From the NCBI RefSeq assembly GCF_014534645.1, contig NZ_JACVQF010000181.1, positions 62,001 through 126,000 of the forward strand: DNA of 64,000 nucleotides, read 5' to 3'. Each line of letters opens with the position of its first letter. Position 1 is the first letter of the stretch. Source of the stretch: Streptomyces griseicoloratus. GTDB taxonomy: Bacteria > Actinomycetota > Actinomycetes > Streptomycetales > Streptomycetaceae. Below the pieces are notes generated by a model. The model worked only from the letters and a program-made list of their open reading frames with translations, ran no database searches and was not told where the DNA came from. Made by a program: the position numbers and the translations under genes. Of the stretch, positions 41,055 to 53,949 are shown piece after piece.

Positions 41055-42157
41055 GAGTTCTTCCTCACATCGGCGCCGACCGCGTCGGCGAGGGTGGCGT
41101 ACGGGCTCTGCCGCAGGCGGGCGGCGAGCCCCTTGTGGATGGCGCGGGACCAGAAGGGGCCCTCGTAGATGAACGCGCTGTAGCCCTGGACCAGCGTGGC
41201 GCCGGCCAGGATGCGCTGCCAGGCGTCCTCGGCGGTCTCGATGCCGCCGACCCCGACGAGGGTGATCCGGTCGCCCACGCGCGCGTACAGGCGGCGCAGG
41301 ACCTCCAGGGAGCGGGCCTTCAGCGGGGCGCCGGACAGGCCGCCGGTCTCCTGGACGAGGGCGGGCGGGGAGGTGAGGCCCAGTCCCTCGCGCGCGATGG
41401 TGGTGTTCGTGGCGATGATCCCGTCCAGGCCCAGCTCGACGGCCAGGTCGGCGACCGCGTCGACGTCCTCGTCGGCCAGGTCCGGCGCGATCTTGACCAG
41501 GAGGGGCACGCGCCGGGTGGTGACCACGCGGTCGGCGGCCTCGCGCACCGCGGACAGCAGGGGCCGCAGCGCCTCGGTGGCCTGGAGGTTGCGCAGGCCC
41601 GGCGTGTTCGGGGAGGAGACGTTGACGACCAGGTAGTCGGCGTAGGGGGCCAGCCGCTCGGCGGACTTCACGTAGTCGCCGGCCGCCTCCTCCTCGGGGA
41701 CGACCTTCGTCTTGCCGATGTTGACGCCGACGACGGTCCTGAAGACGGGCGTACGGGAGGCCAGGCGGGCGGCGACGGTGCGCGAGCCGTCGTTGTTGAA
41801 GCCCATGCGGTTGATCAGCGCCCGGTCCCCGACCAGGCGGAAGAGCCGCTTCCTGGGGTTGCCGGGCTGCGGCTCCCCGGTGACGGTGCCGATCTCGACG
41901 TGGTCGAAGCCGAGCATCGCCATGCCGTCGATGGCGACCGCGTTCTTGTCGAAGCCGGCGGCCAGTCCGAAGGGACCGTGCATCCGCAGGCCCAGGGCCT
42001 CCGTGCGCAGCTCCTTGTAGCGGGGCGCGAGCACGGCGGCCACGAAGGTGCGCAGCACGGGGATGCGGGCGGCCAGGCGGATCCAGCCGAAGGCCAGGTG
42101 GTGGGCCCGCTCCGGGTCCATCCACCGGAAGACCAGGCGGAAGAAGAGCGTGTACAT
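41051..42157 (-). CDS. pyrD: Dihydroorotate dehydrogenase, class 2 (quinone)
   Basis: Membrane-associated FMN enzyme of 368 residues oxidising dihydroorotate with quinone. The N-terminal helical extension ([22 protein letters not shown]) and Ser in [14 protein letters not shown] mark class 2. FMN contacts include GFDKNA and [15 protein letters not shown] 42157; 92 bp after carB, where a strong hairpin lies between. Confidence 0.95.
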   Translation of the reverse strand: MYTLFFRLVFRWMDPERAHHLAFGWIRLAARIPVLRTFVAAVLAPRYKELRTEALGLRMHGPFGLAAGFDKNAVAIDGMAMLGFDHVEIGTVTGEPQPGNPRKRLFRLVGDRALINRMGFNNDGSRTVAARLASRTPVFRTVVGVNIGKTKVVPEEEAAGDYVKSAERLAPYADYLVVNVSSPNTPGLRNLQATEALRPLLSAVREAADRVVTTRRVPLLVKIAPDLADEDVDAVADLAVELGLDGIIATNTTIAREGLGLTSPPALVQETGGLSGAPLKARSLEVLRRLYARVGDRITLVGVGGIETAEDAWQRILAGATLVQGYSAFIYEGPFWSRAIHKGLAARLRQSPYATLADAVGADVRKNS

Positions 42158-42212
42158 GTTCGGGTGTCCCAGGTGTCCTCGTGAGGCCTCGCGGCCTCGT
42201 GGGCTCATGAAG

Positions 42213-42240
42213 AGGGGGACACCGTTTCCGGTGTCCCCCT
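42213..42240 (-). terminator. GNRA-capped hairpin between carB and pyrD
   Basis: Perfect 12-bp arms: on the minus strand AGGGGGACACCG, loop GAAA, CGGTGTCCCCCT. It starts 10 bases after the carB stop and lies 56 bases before pyrD. It may be a partial terminator or an mRNA-stability hairpin within the operon; no U tract follows. Confidence 0.65.
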
Positions 42241-42249
42241 CCTCGGCTG

Positions 42250-45550
<3,301 letters not shown>

Positions 45551-45558
<8 letters not shown>

Positions 45559-46690
45559 GCTGGCCCTCCATCAGGGAAACGAAGCGGTCGAACAGGTAGG
45601 CGGCGTCGTGCGGGCCGGCTGCCGCTTCGGGGTGGTACTGGACGCTGAAGGCCGGCTTGTCGAGGAGCTGGAGGCCCTCCACCACGTTGTCGTTGAGGCA
45701 GACGTGGGAGACCTCGGCGCGGCCGTAGGGGGTGTCGGAGACCTTGTCGAGCGGGGCGTCGACGGCGAAGCCGTGGTTGTGCGCGGTGACCTCGACCTTG
45801 CCGGTCGTGCGGTCCTGCACCGGCTGGTTGATGCCGCGGTGGCCGTACTTCAGCTTGAAGGTGCCGAAGCCGAGGGCGCGGCCGAGGATCTGGTTGCCGA
45901 AGCAGATGCCGAACAGCGGGGTGCCGCGCTCCAGGACGCCCTGCATGACCGAGACCGGGTGGTCGGCGGTGGACGGGTCGCCGGGGCCGTTGGAGAAGAA
46001 CACGCCGTCCGGGTTGACGGCGTAGACGTCCTCGACGGTGGCCGTGGCGGGCAGGACGTGCACCTCGATGCCGCGCTCGGCCATGCGGTGCGGGGTCATG
46101 CCCTTGATGCCGAGGTCGACGGCGGCGACGGTGAACTTCTTCTCGCCGATCGCCGGGACGACGTACGGCTCGGTGGTGGCGACCTCGGCGGAGAGGTCGG
46201 CGCCGGCCATCTCGGGGGCCTGGCGGACCTCGGCGAGCATGGTGCCCTCGTCGGGCAGCGCGTTGCCGGAGAAGATGCCGACGCGCATGGCGCCGCGCTC
46301 GCGCAGGTGCCGGGTGAGGGCGCGGGTGTCGATGCCGCTGATGCCGACGACGCCCTGGGCGGCCAGTTCCTCGTCGAGGGAGCGGCGGGAGCGCCAGCTG
46401 GAGGGCACGCGCGCGGGGTCGCGCACGACGTAGCCGGAGACCCAGATCCTCTTGGACTCCATGTCCTCGTCGTTGACGCCGGTGTTGCCCACGTGCGGGG
46501 CAGTCATCACGACGACCTGGCGGTGGTACGACGGGTCGGTGAGGGTCTCCTGGTAGCCGGTCATGCCGGTGGAGAACACGGCTTCGCCGAAGGTGGCCCC
46601 CACGGCCCCGTAGGCGCGGCCGCGGAAGATCCGGCCGTCCTCCAGGACGAGTACGGCGGGAGTTTTGGCTCCCCGGGTGGAGGTCGTCAT
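45551..46690 (-). CDS. carA: Carbamoyl-phosphate synthase small (glutaminase) subunit
   Basis: Glutaminase subunit of 379 residues that feeds ammonia to CarB. Catalytic Cys in [15 protein letters not shown], His/Glu in [14 protein letters not shown] 46690 overlaps the preceding PH-like gene stop as ATGA and the 3' end overlaps carB. Coupled translation should keep subunits balanced. Confidence 0.97.
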
Positions 46691-47253
46691 CGTGCGCCTT
46701 CCGTTTCCGTCTTGTTGATCATGTCGTTCAGAATCTCGACCCACTCGTTGTGCTCGGCCGCCCGGTCGGAGCGGAAGCCCGAGTCGATCAGTTTGTCGCC
46801 GTGCGCCCAGGTCACCACCAGCAGGCCGCCCTCGGTGAGGACCTTGCCGGCGATGCCCTTGTCGAGCCGGGCCTCGCGCAGCTGTGCGGCCGGGACGAAG
46901 AAGTCGCTCGCGCCGGGGCGTACGACGTCCAGTCCCGCGTCCGTCAGCGTGAGCTCGGCCCTGCTGCGGGTGCCCAGGCCGTGCGCCACGATGCGGTCCA
47001 GCCACTGTCCGGCGGTGGTGGAGCCGTGGTAGCGGCCGCTCATCGTCAGTTTCGCCTCGCCGGGCTCATCCGGCGCGGCGGGCAGCTCCGGCAGGTCGCC
47101 CTGGAGCGTGCCCCGCCACTTCCAGCCCTCGCGCATCAGCCAGTAGACGAGCGCGACGAACAGGCCGAGGCCGACGACCCAGCCGATGCGGGCGGCCCAG
47201 TCGGTCACTTCCGCCGATTCCTTCCCGGCGGCCAGCAGGATTACAGGTGTCAC
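46687..47253 (-). CDS. PH-like domain membrane protein in the pyr operon
   Basis: Protein of 188 residues with one N-terminal membrane helix ([22 protein letters not shown], about 20-41) and a cytoplasmic PH-like domain (about 70-185: [49 protein letters not shown]). It is conserved between pyrC and carA in actinobacteria (Rv1382 in M. tuberculosis occupies the same slot, from memory). Function unknown. GTG start (47253) overlaps pyrC as GTGA and its stop overlaps carA as ATGA. Confidence 0.85.
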   Translation of the reverse strand: MTPVILLAAGKESAEVTDWAARIGWVVGLGLFVALVYWLMREGWKWRGTLQGDLPELPAAPDEPGEAKLTMSGRYHGSTTAGQWLDRIVAHGLGTRSRAELTLTDAGLDVVRPGASDFFVPAAQLREARLDKGIAGKVLTEGGLLVVTWAHGDKLIDSGFRSDRAAEHNEWVEILNDMINKTETEGAR

Positions 47254-48536
47254 GTGAGCTTCCCGTCGACGAGCGTCGCCTTGCCCCGCAGCCACGTGTG
47301 CGTCACACGGCCCGGCAGCTCACGCCCCTCGTACGGGGTGTTGCGGCTGCGCGAGGCGAAGCCCGCGGGGTCCACCCGGCCACGGTATGCCGTGTCGACG
47401 AGGGTGAGGTTGGCGGGCTCACCAGCCGAGACGGGACGGCCCTGACCGGCGGCCCGTCCGATCCGCGCGGGCGTGAAGGACATCCGGTCGGCGACGCCGG
47501 CCCAGTCCAGCAGGCCGGTGTCGACCATGGTCTCCTGGACCACCGACAGCGCGGTCTCCAGGCCGACCATGCCCATGGCGGCGGCGGCCCACTCGCAGTC
47601 CTTGTCCTCGTGCGGGTGCGGGGCGTGGTCGGTGGCGACGATGTCGATCGTGCCGTCGGCGAGCGCCTCGCGCAGCGCCATGACGTCGCGCTCGGTGCGC
47701 AGCGGCGGGTTGACCTTGTAGACCGGGTTGTAGGACCGCACCAGTTCGTCGGTGAGGAGCAGGTGGTGCGGGGTGACCTCGGCGGTGACGTCGATGCCGC
47801 GGGACTTGGCCCAGCGGACGATCTCGACGCTGCCCGCCGTCGACAGGTGGCAGATGTGGACGCGGGAGCCGACGTGCTCGGCGAGCAGCACGTCCCGGGC
47901 GATGATCGACTCCTCGGCGACGGCCGGCCAGCCGCCGAGGCCCAGCTCGGCGGAGACGACGCCCTCGTTCATCTGGGCGCCCTCGGTCAGCCGCGGCTCC
48001 TGCGCGTGCTGGGCGACGACCCCGCCGAAGGCCTTCACGTACTCCAGCGCCCGGCGCATGATCACTGCGTCGTGGACGCACTTGCCGTCGTCGGAGAAGA
48101 CGGTGACGCCGGCCGCGGACTCGTGCATGGCGCCCAGCTCGGCGAGCTTGGCGCCCTTCAGGCCGACGGTGACGGCACCGATGGGCTGCACGTCGCAGTA
48201 GCCGGACTCCTTGCCGAGCCGCCAGACCTGCTCGACGACGCCGGCGGTGTCGGCGACCGGGAAGGTGTTGGCCATGGCGAACACGGTGGTGTAACCGCCG
48301 CTCGCCGCCGCGCGCGTGCCGGTCAGGACGGTCTCGGAGTCCTCGCGGCCGGGCTCGCGCAGGTGGGTGTGCAGGTCGACCAGGCCCGGCAGCAGCACCT
48401 TGCCGCCGGCCTCGACGACCTCGGCGCCCTCCGCCGGGAGGCCGGTGCCGACCTGGGCGATCGTCTGGCCGTCGATCAGCACGTCCTGCGGCTCGCCGCC
48501 GAGCACCTTCGCACCACGGATCAGGATCTTGCTCAT
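47250..48536 (-). CDS. pyrC: Dihydroorotase
   Basis: Zinc amidohydrolase of 428 residues closing carbamoyl-aspartate to dihydroorotate (type I). Metal site [10 protein letters not shown] at about 54-63, further His in [10 protein letters not shown], and catalytic Asp in [12 protein letters not shown] 48536, five bases after pyrB. Long ORF extension upstream is a shadow of pyrB. Confidence 0.97.
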   Translation of the reverse strand: MSKILIRGAKVLGGEPQDVLIDGQTIAQVGTGLPAEGAEVVEAGGKVLLPGLVDLHTHLREPGREDSETVLTGTRAAASGGYTTVFAMANTFPVADTAGVVEQVWRLGKESGYCDVQPIGAVTVGLKGAKLAELGAMHESAAGVTVFSDDGKCVHDAVIMRRALEYVKAFGGVVAQHAQEPRLTEGAQMNEGVVSAELGLGGWPAVAEESIIARDVLLAEHVGSRVHICHLSTAGSVEIVRWAKSRGIDVTAEVTPHHLLLTDELVRSYNPVYKVNPPLRTERDVMALREALADGTIDIVATDHAPHPHEDKDCEWAAAAMGMVGLETALSVVQETMVDTGLLDWAGVADRMSFTPARIGRAAGQGRPVSAGEPANLTLVDTAYRGRVDPAGFASRSRNTPYEGRELPGRVTHTWLRGKATLVDGKLT

Positions 48537-48541
48537 CGTTC

Positions 48542-49522
48542 TTACTTCTCCTCGGTGGTGCGGGCGTGGGTGACGGCGGGTTCGTTGCCGCCGAGCAGCA
48601 GGTAGAGGACGGCCATCCGGATGGAGACGCCGTTGGTGACCTGCTCGACGACGGTGCAGCGGTCGGAGTCGGCGACCTCGGCGGTGATCTCCATGCCGCG
48701 GACCATCGGGCCGGGGTGCATCACGATGGCGTGCTCGGGCATCCGCGCCATGCGGTCGCCGTCGAGGCCGTAGCGGCGGGAGTACTCGCGCTCGGTCGGG
48801 AAGAACGCGGCGTTCATGCGCTCGCGCTGCACGCGCAGCATCATCACCGCGTCGGACTTGGGCAGCGTGGAGTCCAGGTCGTAGGAGACCTCGCACGGCC
48901 AGGTCTCGACGCCGACCGGCAGCAGGGTCGGCGGGGCGACGAGGGTGACCTCGGCGCCGAGGGTGTGCAGCAGGTCCACGTTGGAGCGGGCGACGCGGCT
49001 GTGCAGGACGTCGCCGACGATCGTGATGCGGCGCCCGTCGAGGTCCTTGCCGAGGCCGGCGTCCCGGCCGACCAGCCGGCGGCGCATGGTGAACGCGTCC
49101 AGCAGGGCCTGGGTGGGGTGCTGGTGGGTGCCGTCGCCGGCGTTGATGACGGCGGCGTCGATCCAGCCGGAGGTGGCAAGCCGGTAGGGGGCGCCGGAGG
49201 CGCCGTGCCGGATGACGACGGCGTCGACGCCCATGGCCTCCAGGGTCTGGGCGGTGTCCTTCAGGGACTCGCCCTTGGAGACGCTGGAGCCCTTGGCGGT
49301 GAAGTTGATGACGTCCGCGGACAGGCGCTTCTCGGCGGCCTCGAAGGAGATCCGGGTCCTCGTCGAGTCCTCGAAGAAGAGGTTGACGACGGTACGGCCG
49401 CGCAGGGTCGGGAGTTTCTTGATCGGCCGGTCGGCGACCCGGGCCATCTCCTCGGCGGTGTCGAGGATCAGGACGGCGTCGTCGCGGGTGAGGTCGGCGG
49501 CCGAGATGAGATGACGCTGCAT
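48542..49522 (-). CDS. pyrB: Aspartate carbamoyltransferase catalytic subunit
   Basis: Joins carbamoyl phosphate and aspartate; 326 residues. Carbamoyl-phosphate motif [13 protein letters not shown] (about 50-62), aspartate-binding MLRVQRERM, and [14 protein letters not shown]. No pyrI regulatory gene follows, as usual in this group. ATG 49522; 116 bp after pyrR. Confidence 0.97.
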   Translation of the reverse strand: MQRHLISAADLTRDDAVLILDTAEEMARVADRPIKKLPTLRGRTVVNLFFEDSTRTRISFEAAEKRLSADVINFTAKGSSVSKGESLKDTAQTLEAMGVDAVVIRHGASGAPYRLATSGWIDAAVINAGDGTHQHPTQALLDAFTMRRRLVGRDAGLGKDLDGRRITIVGDVLHSRVARSNVDLLHTLGAEVTLVAPPTLLPVGVETWPCEVSYDLDSTLPKSDAVMMLRVQRERMNAAFFPTEREYSRRYGLDGDRMARMPEHAIVMHPGPMVRGMEITAEVADSDRCTVVEQVTNGVSIRMAVLYLLLGGNEPAVTHARTTEEK

Positions 49523-49638
49523 CTGTCAGGCTCCGTAAGGCAGTTCATTCGGGAGAACAGGAGAATTCGGGCATCCGGGCGCACGCGTGGGCGCGCCGAG
49601 CGGGCGTACCGCGGACGAGCGCGTGTACGCCGGGGGTG

Positions 49639-50256
<618 letters not shown>

Positions 50257-50395
50257 TCGGAATTGCGCCACCTACGTTAGCAGGCTCCGGGGAGTGCCCT
50301 GATCGTCCCCCTGTCACCCTTCTGCCACCCCCGCATCACTCCTTCGGAGTAACGGATGGCCGATACCACGGAAGAGTCGGTGCGGACCATTCGGC

Positions 50396-50425
50396 TTGAC
50401 GCAGAAGAGTAACGCTGCGTAACCT
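50396..50425 (+). promoter_or_regulatory. bldD promoter with BldD box
   Basis: Promoter TTGACG (50396-50401), 18-base spacer, TAACCT (50420-50425). A palindrome TAACGCTGCGTAA (50410-50422) sits across the -10 region and matches the BldD pattern TnAC-N5-GTnA at every fixed position. BldD is known to repress its own gene when dimerised by cyclic di-GMP. Confidence 0.8.
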
Positions 50426-50495
50426 CACAGTGAGTTACCAGCCGCGCGGCACGGAACCAAGCCAGGCCGCGTCGACACAGTGTCCGGGGAGCCAT

Positions 50496-50999
50496 ATGTC
50501 CAGCGAATACGCCAAACAGCTCGGGGCCAAGCTCCGGGCCATCCGCACCCAGCAGGGCCTTTCCCTCCACGGTGTCGAGGAGAAGTCCCAGGGCCGCTGG
50601 AAGGCCGTGGTGGTCGGTTCCTACGAGCGCGGCGACCGAGCAGTGACCGTGCAGCGCCTCGCCGAGCTGGCGGACTTCTACGGCGTCCCCGTCCAGGAGC
50701 TGCTGCCGGGCACCACCCCGGGCGGCGCCGCCGAGCCGCCGCCGAAGCTGGTCCTGGACCTGGAGCGGCTGGCCACCGTGCCGGCCGAGAAGGCGGGCCC
50801 GCTCCAGCGGTACGCCGCCACGATCCAGTCGCAGCGCGGTGACTACAACGGCAAGGTGCTCTCGATCCGCCAGGACGACCTGCGCACACTCGCCGTCATC
50901 TACGACCAGTCGCCCTCGGTCCTGACCGAGCAGCTGATCAGCTGGGGCGTCCTGGACGCGGACGCGCGCCGTGCGGTGGCGTCCCACGAGGAGGGCTGA
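50496..50999 (+). CDS. bldD: Developmental master regulator BldD
   Basis: Represses sporulation genes during vegetative growth; 167 residues. N-terminal helix-turn-helix (about 5-70, LRAIRTQQGLSLHGVEEKS) binds DNA; the C-terminal domain carries the cyclic di-GMP signature RGD-x8-RxxD as Arg114-Gly-Asp116 and Arg125-Gln-Asp-Asp128, both intact. ATG 50496 follows GGGGAG. Divergent from the pyr operon and closed by a long hairpin terminator. Confidence 0.97.
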   Translation: MSSEYAKQLGAKLRAIRTQQGLSLHGVEEKSQGRWKAVVVGSYERGDRAVTVQRLAELADFYGVPVQELLPGTTPGGAAEPPPKLVLDLERLATVPAEKAGPLQRYAATIQSQRGDYNGKVLSIRQDDLRTLAVIYDQSPSVLTEQLISWGVLDADARRAVASHEEG

Positions 51000-51025
51000 G
51001 CGGGCAGCCGCCACAGCAGAAACGT

Positions 51026-51071
51026 GCCGCCGGGGTGGCCGGAACTTCACGGTTCCGGCCACCCCGGCGGC
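51026..51071 (+). terminator. bldD terminator
   Basis: Perfect 20-bp arms (51026-51045 and 51052-51071; left arm GCCGCCGGGGTGGCCGGAAC) with loop TTCACG, then TTTCTG. Lies 27 bases after the bldD stop. Confidence 0.85.
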
Positions 51072-51113
51072 TTTCTGACCGCCTCACGCGTGCCCCAAGG
51101 GACACGGGAGAGA

Positions 51114-51157
51114 ACGCCGGAGGGCCCGCAGCATGCGTGCTGCGGGCCCTCCGGCGT
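51114..51157 (-). terminator. nusB terminator
   Basis: Perfect 20-bp arms (51114-51133 and 51138-51157; left arm ACGCCGGAGGGCCCGCAGCA) with a 4-base loop, 16 bases beyond the nusB stop on the minus strand. It faces the bldD terminator. Confidence 0.85.
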
Positions 51158-51172
51158 CATGGGGTCTCGGGA

Positions 51173-51607
51173 TCAGCTCTCGTCCCGGCGCAGCGAGGGC
51201 TTGAGCTCCTTCAGCCGGCCGAGCAGGCCGTTGACGAACGAGGGCGACTCGTCCGTGGAGAACTCCTTCGCCAGCTGCACCATCTCGTCGAGGACGACGG
51301 CGTCCGGGGTCTCGTCGACCCAGATCAGCTCGTACGCACCGAGGCGCAGGATGTTGCGGTCGACGACCGGCATCCGGTCGAGCGTCCAGCCGACCGAGTA
51401 CTGGGCGATCAGCTCGTCGATGCGCCGGGCGCGCTCGGCGTAGCCCTCGACCAGCTCCATCGTGTACTCGCTCACCGGCGGCTGCCGCGTGTCGGACCGG
51501 GAGTGCCGGACCCAGTCCGCGAGGACCGTCAGGACGTCGGCGCCGCGCTGGTCGCCCTCGAAGAGGATCTGGAAGGCGCGCTTGCGGGCCGTGTTGCGGG
51601 CAGCCAC
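51173..51607 (-). CDS. nusB: Transcription antitermination factor NusB
   Basis: All-helical RNA-binding factor of 144 residues acting with NusE in rRNA antitermination. Typical RKRAFQILFEGDQRG start, RIDELIAQYSVGW and PVVDRNILRLGAYELIW, ending FVNGLLGRL. GTG start 51607, two bases after the efp stop. Confidence 0.96.
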   Translation of the reverse strand: MAARNTARKRAFQILFEGDQRGADVLTVLADWVRHSRSDTRQPPVSEYTMELVEGYAERARRIDELIAQYSVGWTLDRMPVVDRNILRLGAYELIWVDETPDAVVLDEMVQLAKEFSTDESPSFVNGLLGRLKELKPSLRRDES

Positions 51608-51609
51608 GG

Positions 51610-52176
51610 TTAGCTGTTCACCCGGCCGAGGTAGTCGCTCGTGCGGGTGTCGACCTTGATCTTCTCACCGGTGGTGATGAAGAGCGGGACCTGGATCTGG
51701 TGGCCGGTCTCCAGCGTGGCCGGCTTGGTGCCGCCGGTGGAGCGGTCGCCCTGGACGCCCGGCTCCGTCTCCTGGATGGTCAGCTCGACGGCGGCGGGCA
51801 GCTCGACGAAGAGCACCTCGCCCTCGTGCTGCGCGACGGTGGCCTCGAAGCCCTCGATGAGGAAGTTGGCGGCGTCGCCGACGACCTTGCGGTCGATGTG
51901 GAGCTGGTCGTAGGTCTCCATGTCCATGAAGACGAAGTAGTCGCCGTCCATGTACGAGAACTGCATGTCGCGCTTGTCGACAGTGGCCGTCTCGACCTTG
52001 ACACCGGCGTTGAAGGTCTTGTCGACGACCTTGCCGGAGAGCACGTTCTTGAGCTTGGTGCGCACGAAGGCCGGGCCCTTGCCGGGCTTGACGTGCTGGA
52101 ACTCGACGACGGACCAGAGCTGGCCGCCTTCGAGCTTGAGCACCATGCCGTTCTTGAGGTCGTTCGTGGAAGCCAC
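51610..52176 (-). CDS. efp: Elongation factor P
   Basis: Relieves ribosome stalling at proline stretches; 188 residues with three OB/KOW-like domains. The loop [19 protein letters not shown] has the tip Lys (Lys33) equivalent to the modified Lys34 of E. coli; no lysylation enzyme is in the window. GTG start. Between the M24 gene and nusB. Confidence 0.97.
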   Translation of the reverse strand: MASTNDLKNGMVLKLEGGQLWSVVEFQHVKPGKGPAFVRTKLKNVLSGKVVDKTFNAGVKVETATVDKRDMQFSYMDGDYFVFMDMETYDQLHIDRKVVGDAANFLIEGFEATVAQHEGEVLFVELPAAVELTIQETEPGVQGDRSTGGTKPATLETGHQIQVPLFITTGEKIKVDTRTSDYLGRVNS

Positions 52177-52235
52177 GGTTGCGGAATCTCCTGGACTGAC
52201 GTGGGACGACCCCGGGGCAGGCGCTCAGCGCGTGG

Positions 52236-53342
52236 CTAGAGCGCGAGCAGCTCCTTGGTCGTGATGGTGAGTAGCTCGGGTCCGCCGTCCGCCTCGGGGC
52301 GCACGACGAGCGTGTCATCGATCCGGACACCGCCCCGGCCGGGGAGGTGGACCCCCGGTTCGACGGTGACCGGCACGCAAGCGTCCAGTTTACCCATGGC
52401 CGCCGGGCTCAACTGAGGGTCCTCGTCGATTTCGAGTCCGACGCCGTGACCGGTGAGGGCCGGCAGGTTCTCCCCGTACCCGGCGCTGTCCAGTGCCTGG
52501 CGTGCGGCGCGGTCCACGTCGCGGCAGGAGGCGCCGGGTGCGAGGGCCTCCCGTCCGGCCCGCTGGGCTGCGAAGACGAGGTCGTACAGCTCGATCTGCC
52601 AGTCGGCGGGCGAGGTGCCGATGACGAAGGTGCGGCCGATCTCGCAGCGGTAGCCGCGGTAGGTGGCGCCGAGGCAGACGGAGAGGAAGTCGCCCTCCTC
52701 CACCCGCCGGTCGGTGGGCCGGTGGCCGCGGCGGCCGGAGTTCGGGCCGGTGGCGACGGAGGTCGCGAAGGCGGGGCCGTCGGCGCCGTGGTCGACCAGA
52801 CGGCGTTCCAGTTCCAGGGCGAGGTGCCGCTCGGTGCGGCCGACGAGGATGGATTCGAGGAGTTCCCCGAGGGCCTGGTCGGCGATCTCCGCGCCGATGC
52901 GCAGGCAGGAGATCTCCTCCTCGTCCTTGACGACGCGGAGCTGTTCGACCGCGCCGCCCAGGTCGGTCAGGCGCAGCCGGGGCGCGACGGAGCGCATGGC
53001 CCGGTGCCGGGCCACGGTGAGGTGGTGCTCCTCCGTGGCGAGGGAGTCGGCACCCTGGGCGGCGGCGAGGCCGGTGGCCGCGACGGCGGGGTCGCCGCCG
53101 GGTCCTGGCAGGGCCCGCACCGGCAGGGCCTCGTCCGGCCGGCCCTCGCCGGGGGCGTCGCCGGGCGGGCCGGTGCACACGAGCAGGTCCTCGGTCTTGC
53201 CGAGCAGCAGTACGGCGCCGTGCGGGGCGGCGCCCGCGAGATAGCGCACGTTGGCGGGCCGGGAGACGAGCGCCGCCGCGCTGCCGCCCGCGTTGCAGCG
53301 TTCTCGTAGGCGCGTCCGGCGGGCCGCGTACACCTCTGACAT
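52236..53342 (-). CDS. M24 aminopeptidase P-like protein with altered metal ligands
   Basis: Pita-bread fold protein of 368 residues, positioned upstream of efp as Xaa-Pro aminopeptidases (PepP/PepQ) often are. N-terminal creatinase-like domain about 5-130, catalytic domain about 135-368. The five metal ligands read Cys223 (usual Asp; VCLGATYRGY), Glu234 (usual Asp; RCEIGRT), His299 (GHGVGLEI), Glu328 (VEPGVHL) and Asp342 (usual Glu; VRIDDT). Three of five are therefore non-standard, so activity is uncertain. ATG 53342; the large upstream frame covers repeats and is not coding. Confidence 0.85.
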   Translation of the reverse strand: MSEVYAARRTRLRERCNAGGSAAALVSRPANVRYLAGAAPHGAVLLLGKTEDLLVCTGPPGDAPGEGRPDEALPVRALPGPGGDPAVAATGLAAAQGADSLATEEHHLTVARHRAMRSVAPRLRLTDLGGAVEQLRVVKDEEEISCLRIGAEIADQALGELLESILVGRTERHLALELERRLVDHGADGPAFATSVATGPNSGRRGHRPTDRRVEEGDFLSVCLGATYRGYRCEIGRTFVIGTSPADWQIELYDLVFAAQRAGREALAPGASCRDVDRAARQALDSAGYGENLPALTGHGVGLEIDEDPQLSPAAMGKLDACVPVTVEPGVHLPGRGGVRIDDTLVVRPEADGGPELLTITTKELLAL

Positions 53343-53489
53343 GAGCCGAGCGTAAGAGCTCCGCGCAGGCGGCGCCGCTCGGGAGAGCCGAGTGGGCGGT
53401 ACGGGACGCTGCCGCTCGGAGAAGTGGGCGGGCGGGGAGTCTGTTCTGTCGTCCACCGGCAGGGCGGGGACTGGTCGCGCCCCGCCGCG

Positions 53490-53880
53490 GGGCGGCTGCC
53501 GCCGGGCCGAGACGGCCGGGGCGCGGCAAGGGCCCGCAGAACGGCGGCGGCTGCGTGAGGCGCCGACGGGAACCCGCCGCCGTCGACCGCCGGGACCCCG
53601 GCAGCATGGCACCAGCCACAGAGCCGGCACCGCGCTCGGGGCGTTGCCGTCGGCGATGGCGCCCCGGGAGAGCCTGCGGGCCCCCGGCCGAGAGACAGCC
53701 GCGGCGCGGCGACGGCCTGCGGAGCGGAGGCTGCTGCGCGAGTTCCCGACGGGAACCCGCCGCCGTCGACCGCCGGGACCCCGACAGCAGGGCGCCGGCC
53801 GCAGAGCCGGCACCGCGCTCGGGGTGTCGCCGTCGGCGGTGGGGTGCCGGGAGGGCCTTCGGGCGCTCCCCCGGCCGGGG
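53490..53880. repeat. 183-bp direct repeat, about two copies
   Basis: The block starting GACGGGAACCCGCCGCCGTC at 53565 recurs at 53748, exactly 183 bp on, and stays alike for at least 106 bp; flanking sequence shows weaker similarity back to about 53490 and on to about 53880. It occupies most of the 607-bp gene-free stretch 53343-53949 between the P-loop gene and the M24 gene. The period is a multiple of three and frames stay open, but the peptides are Arg/Pro-rich and look like GC-bias artefacts. Confidence 0.8.
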
Positions 53881-53949
53881 CGGCCTCGGTGTGGCGGAGC
53901 CGGATGTCGGTACCGTCCGGCCCCCGCAGGTCGGCTCTCCTGGCCGCGC

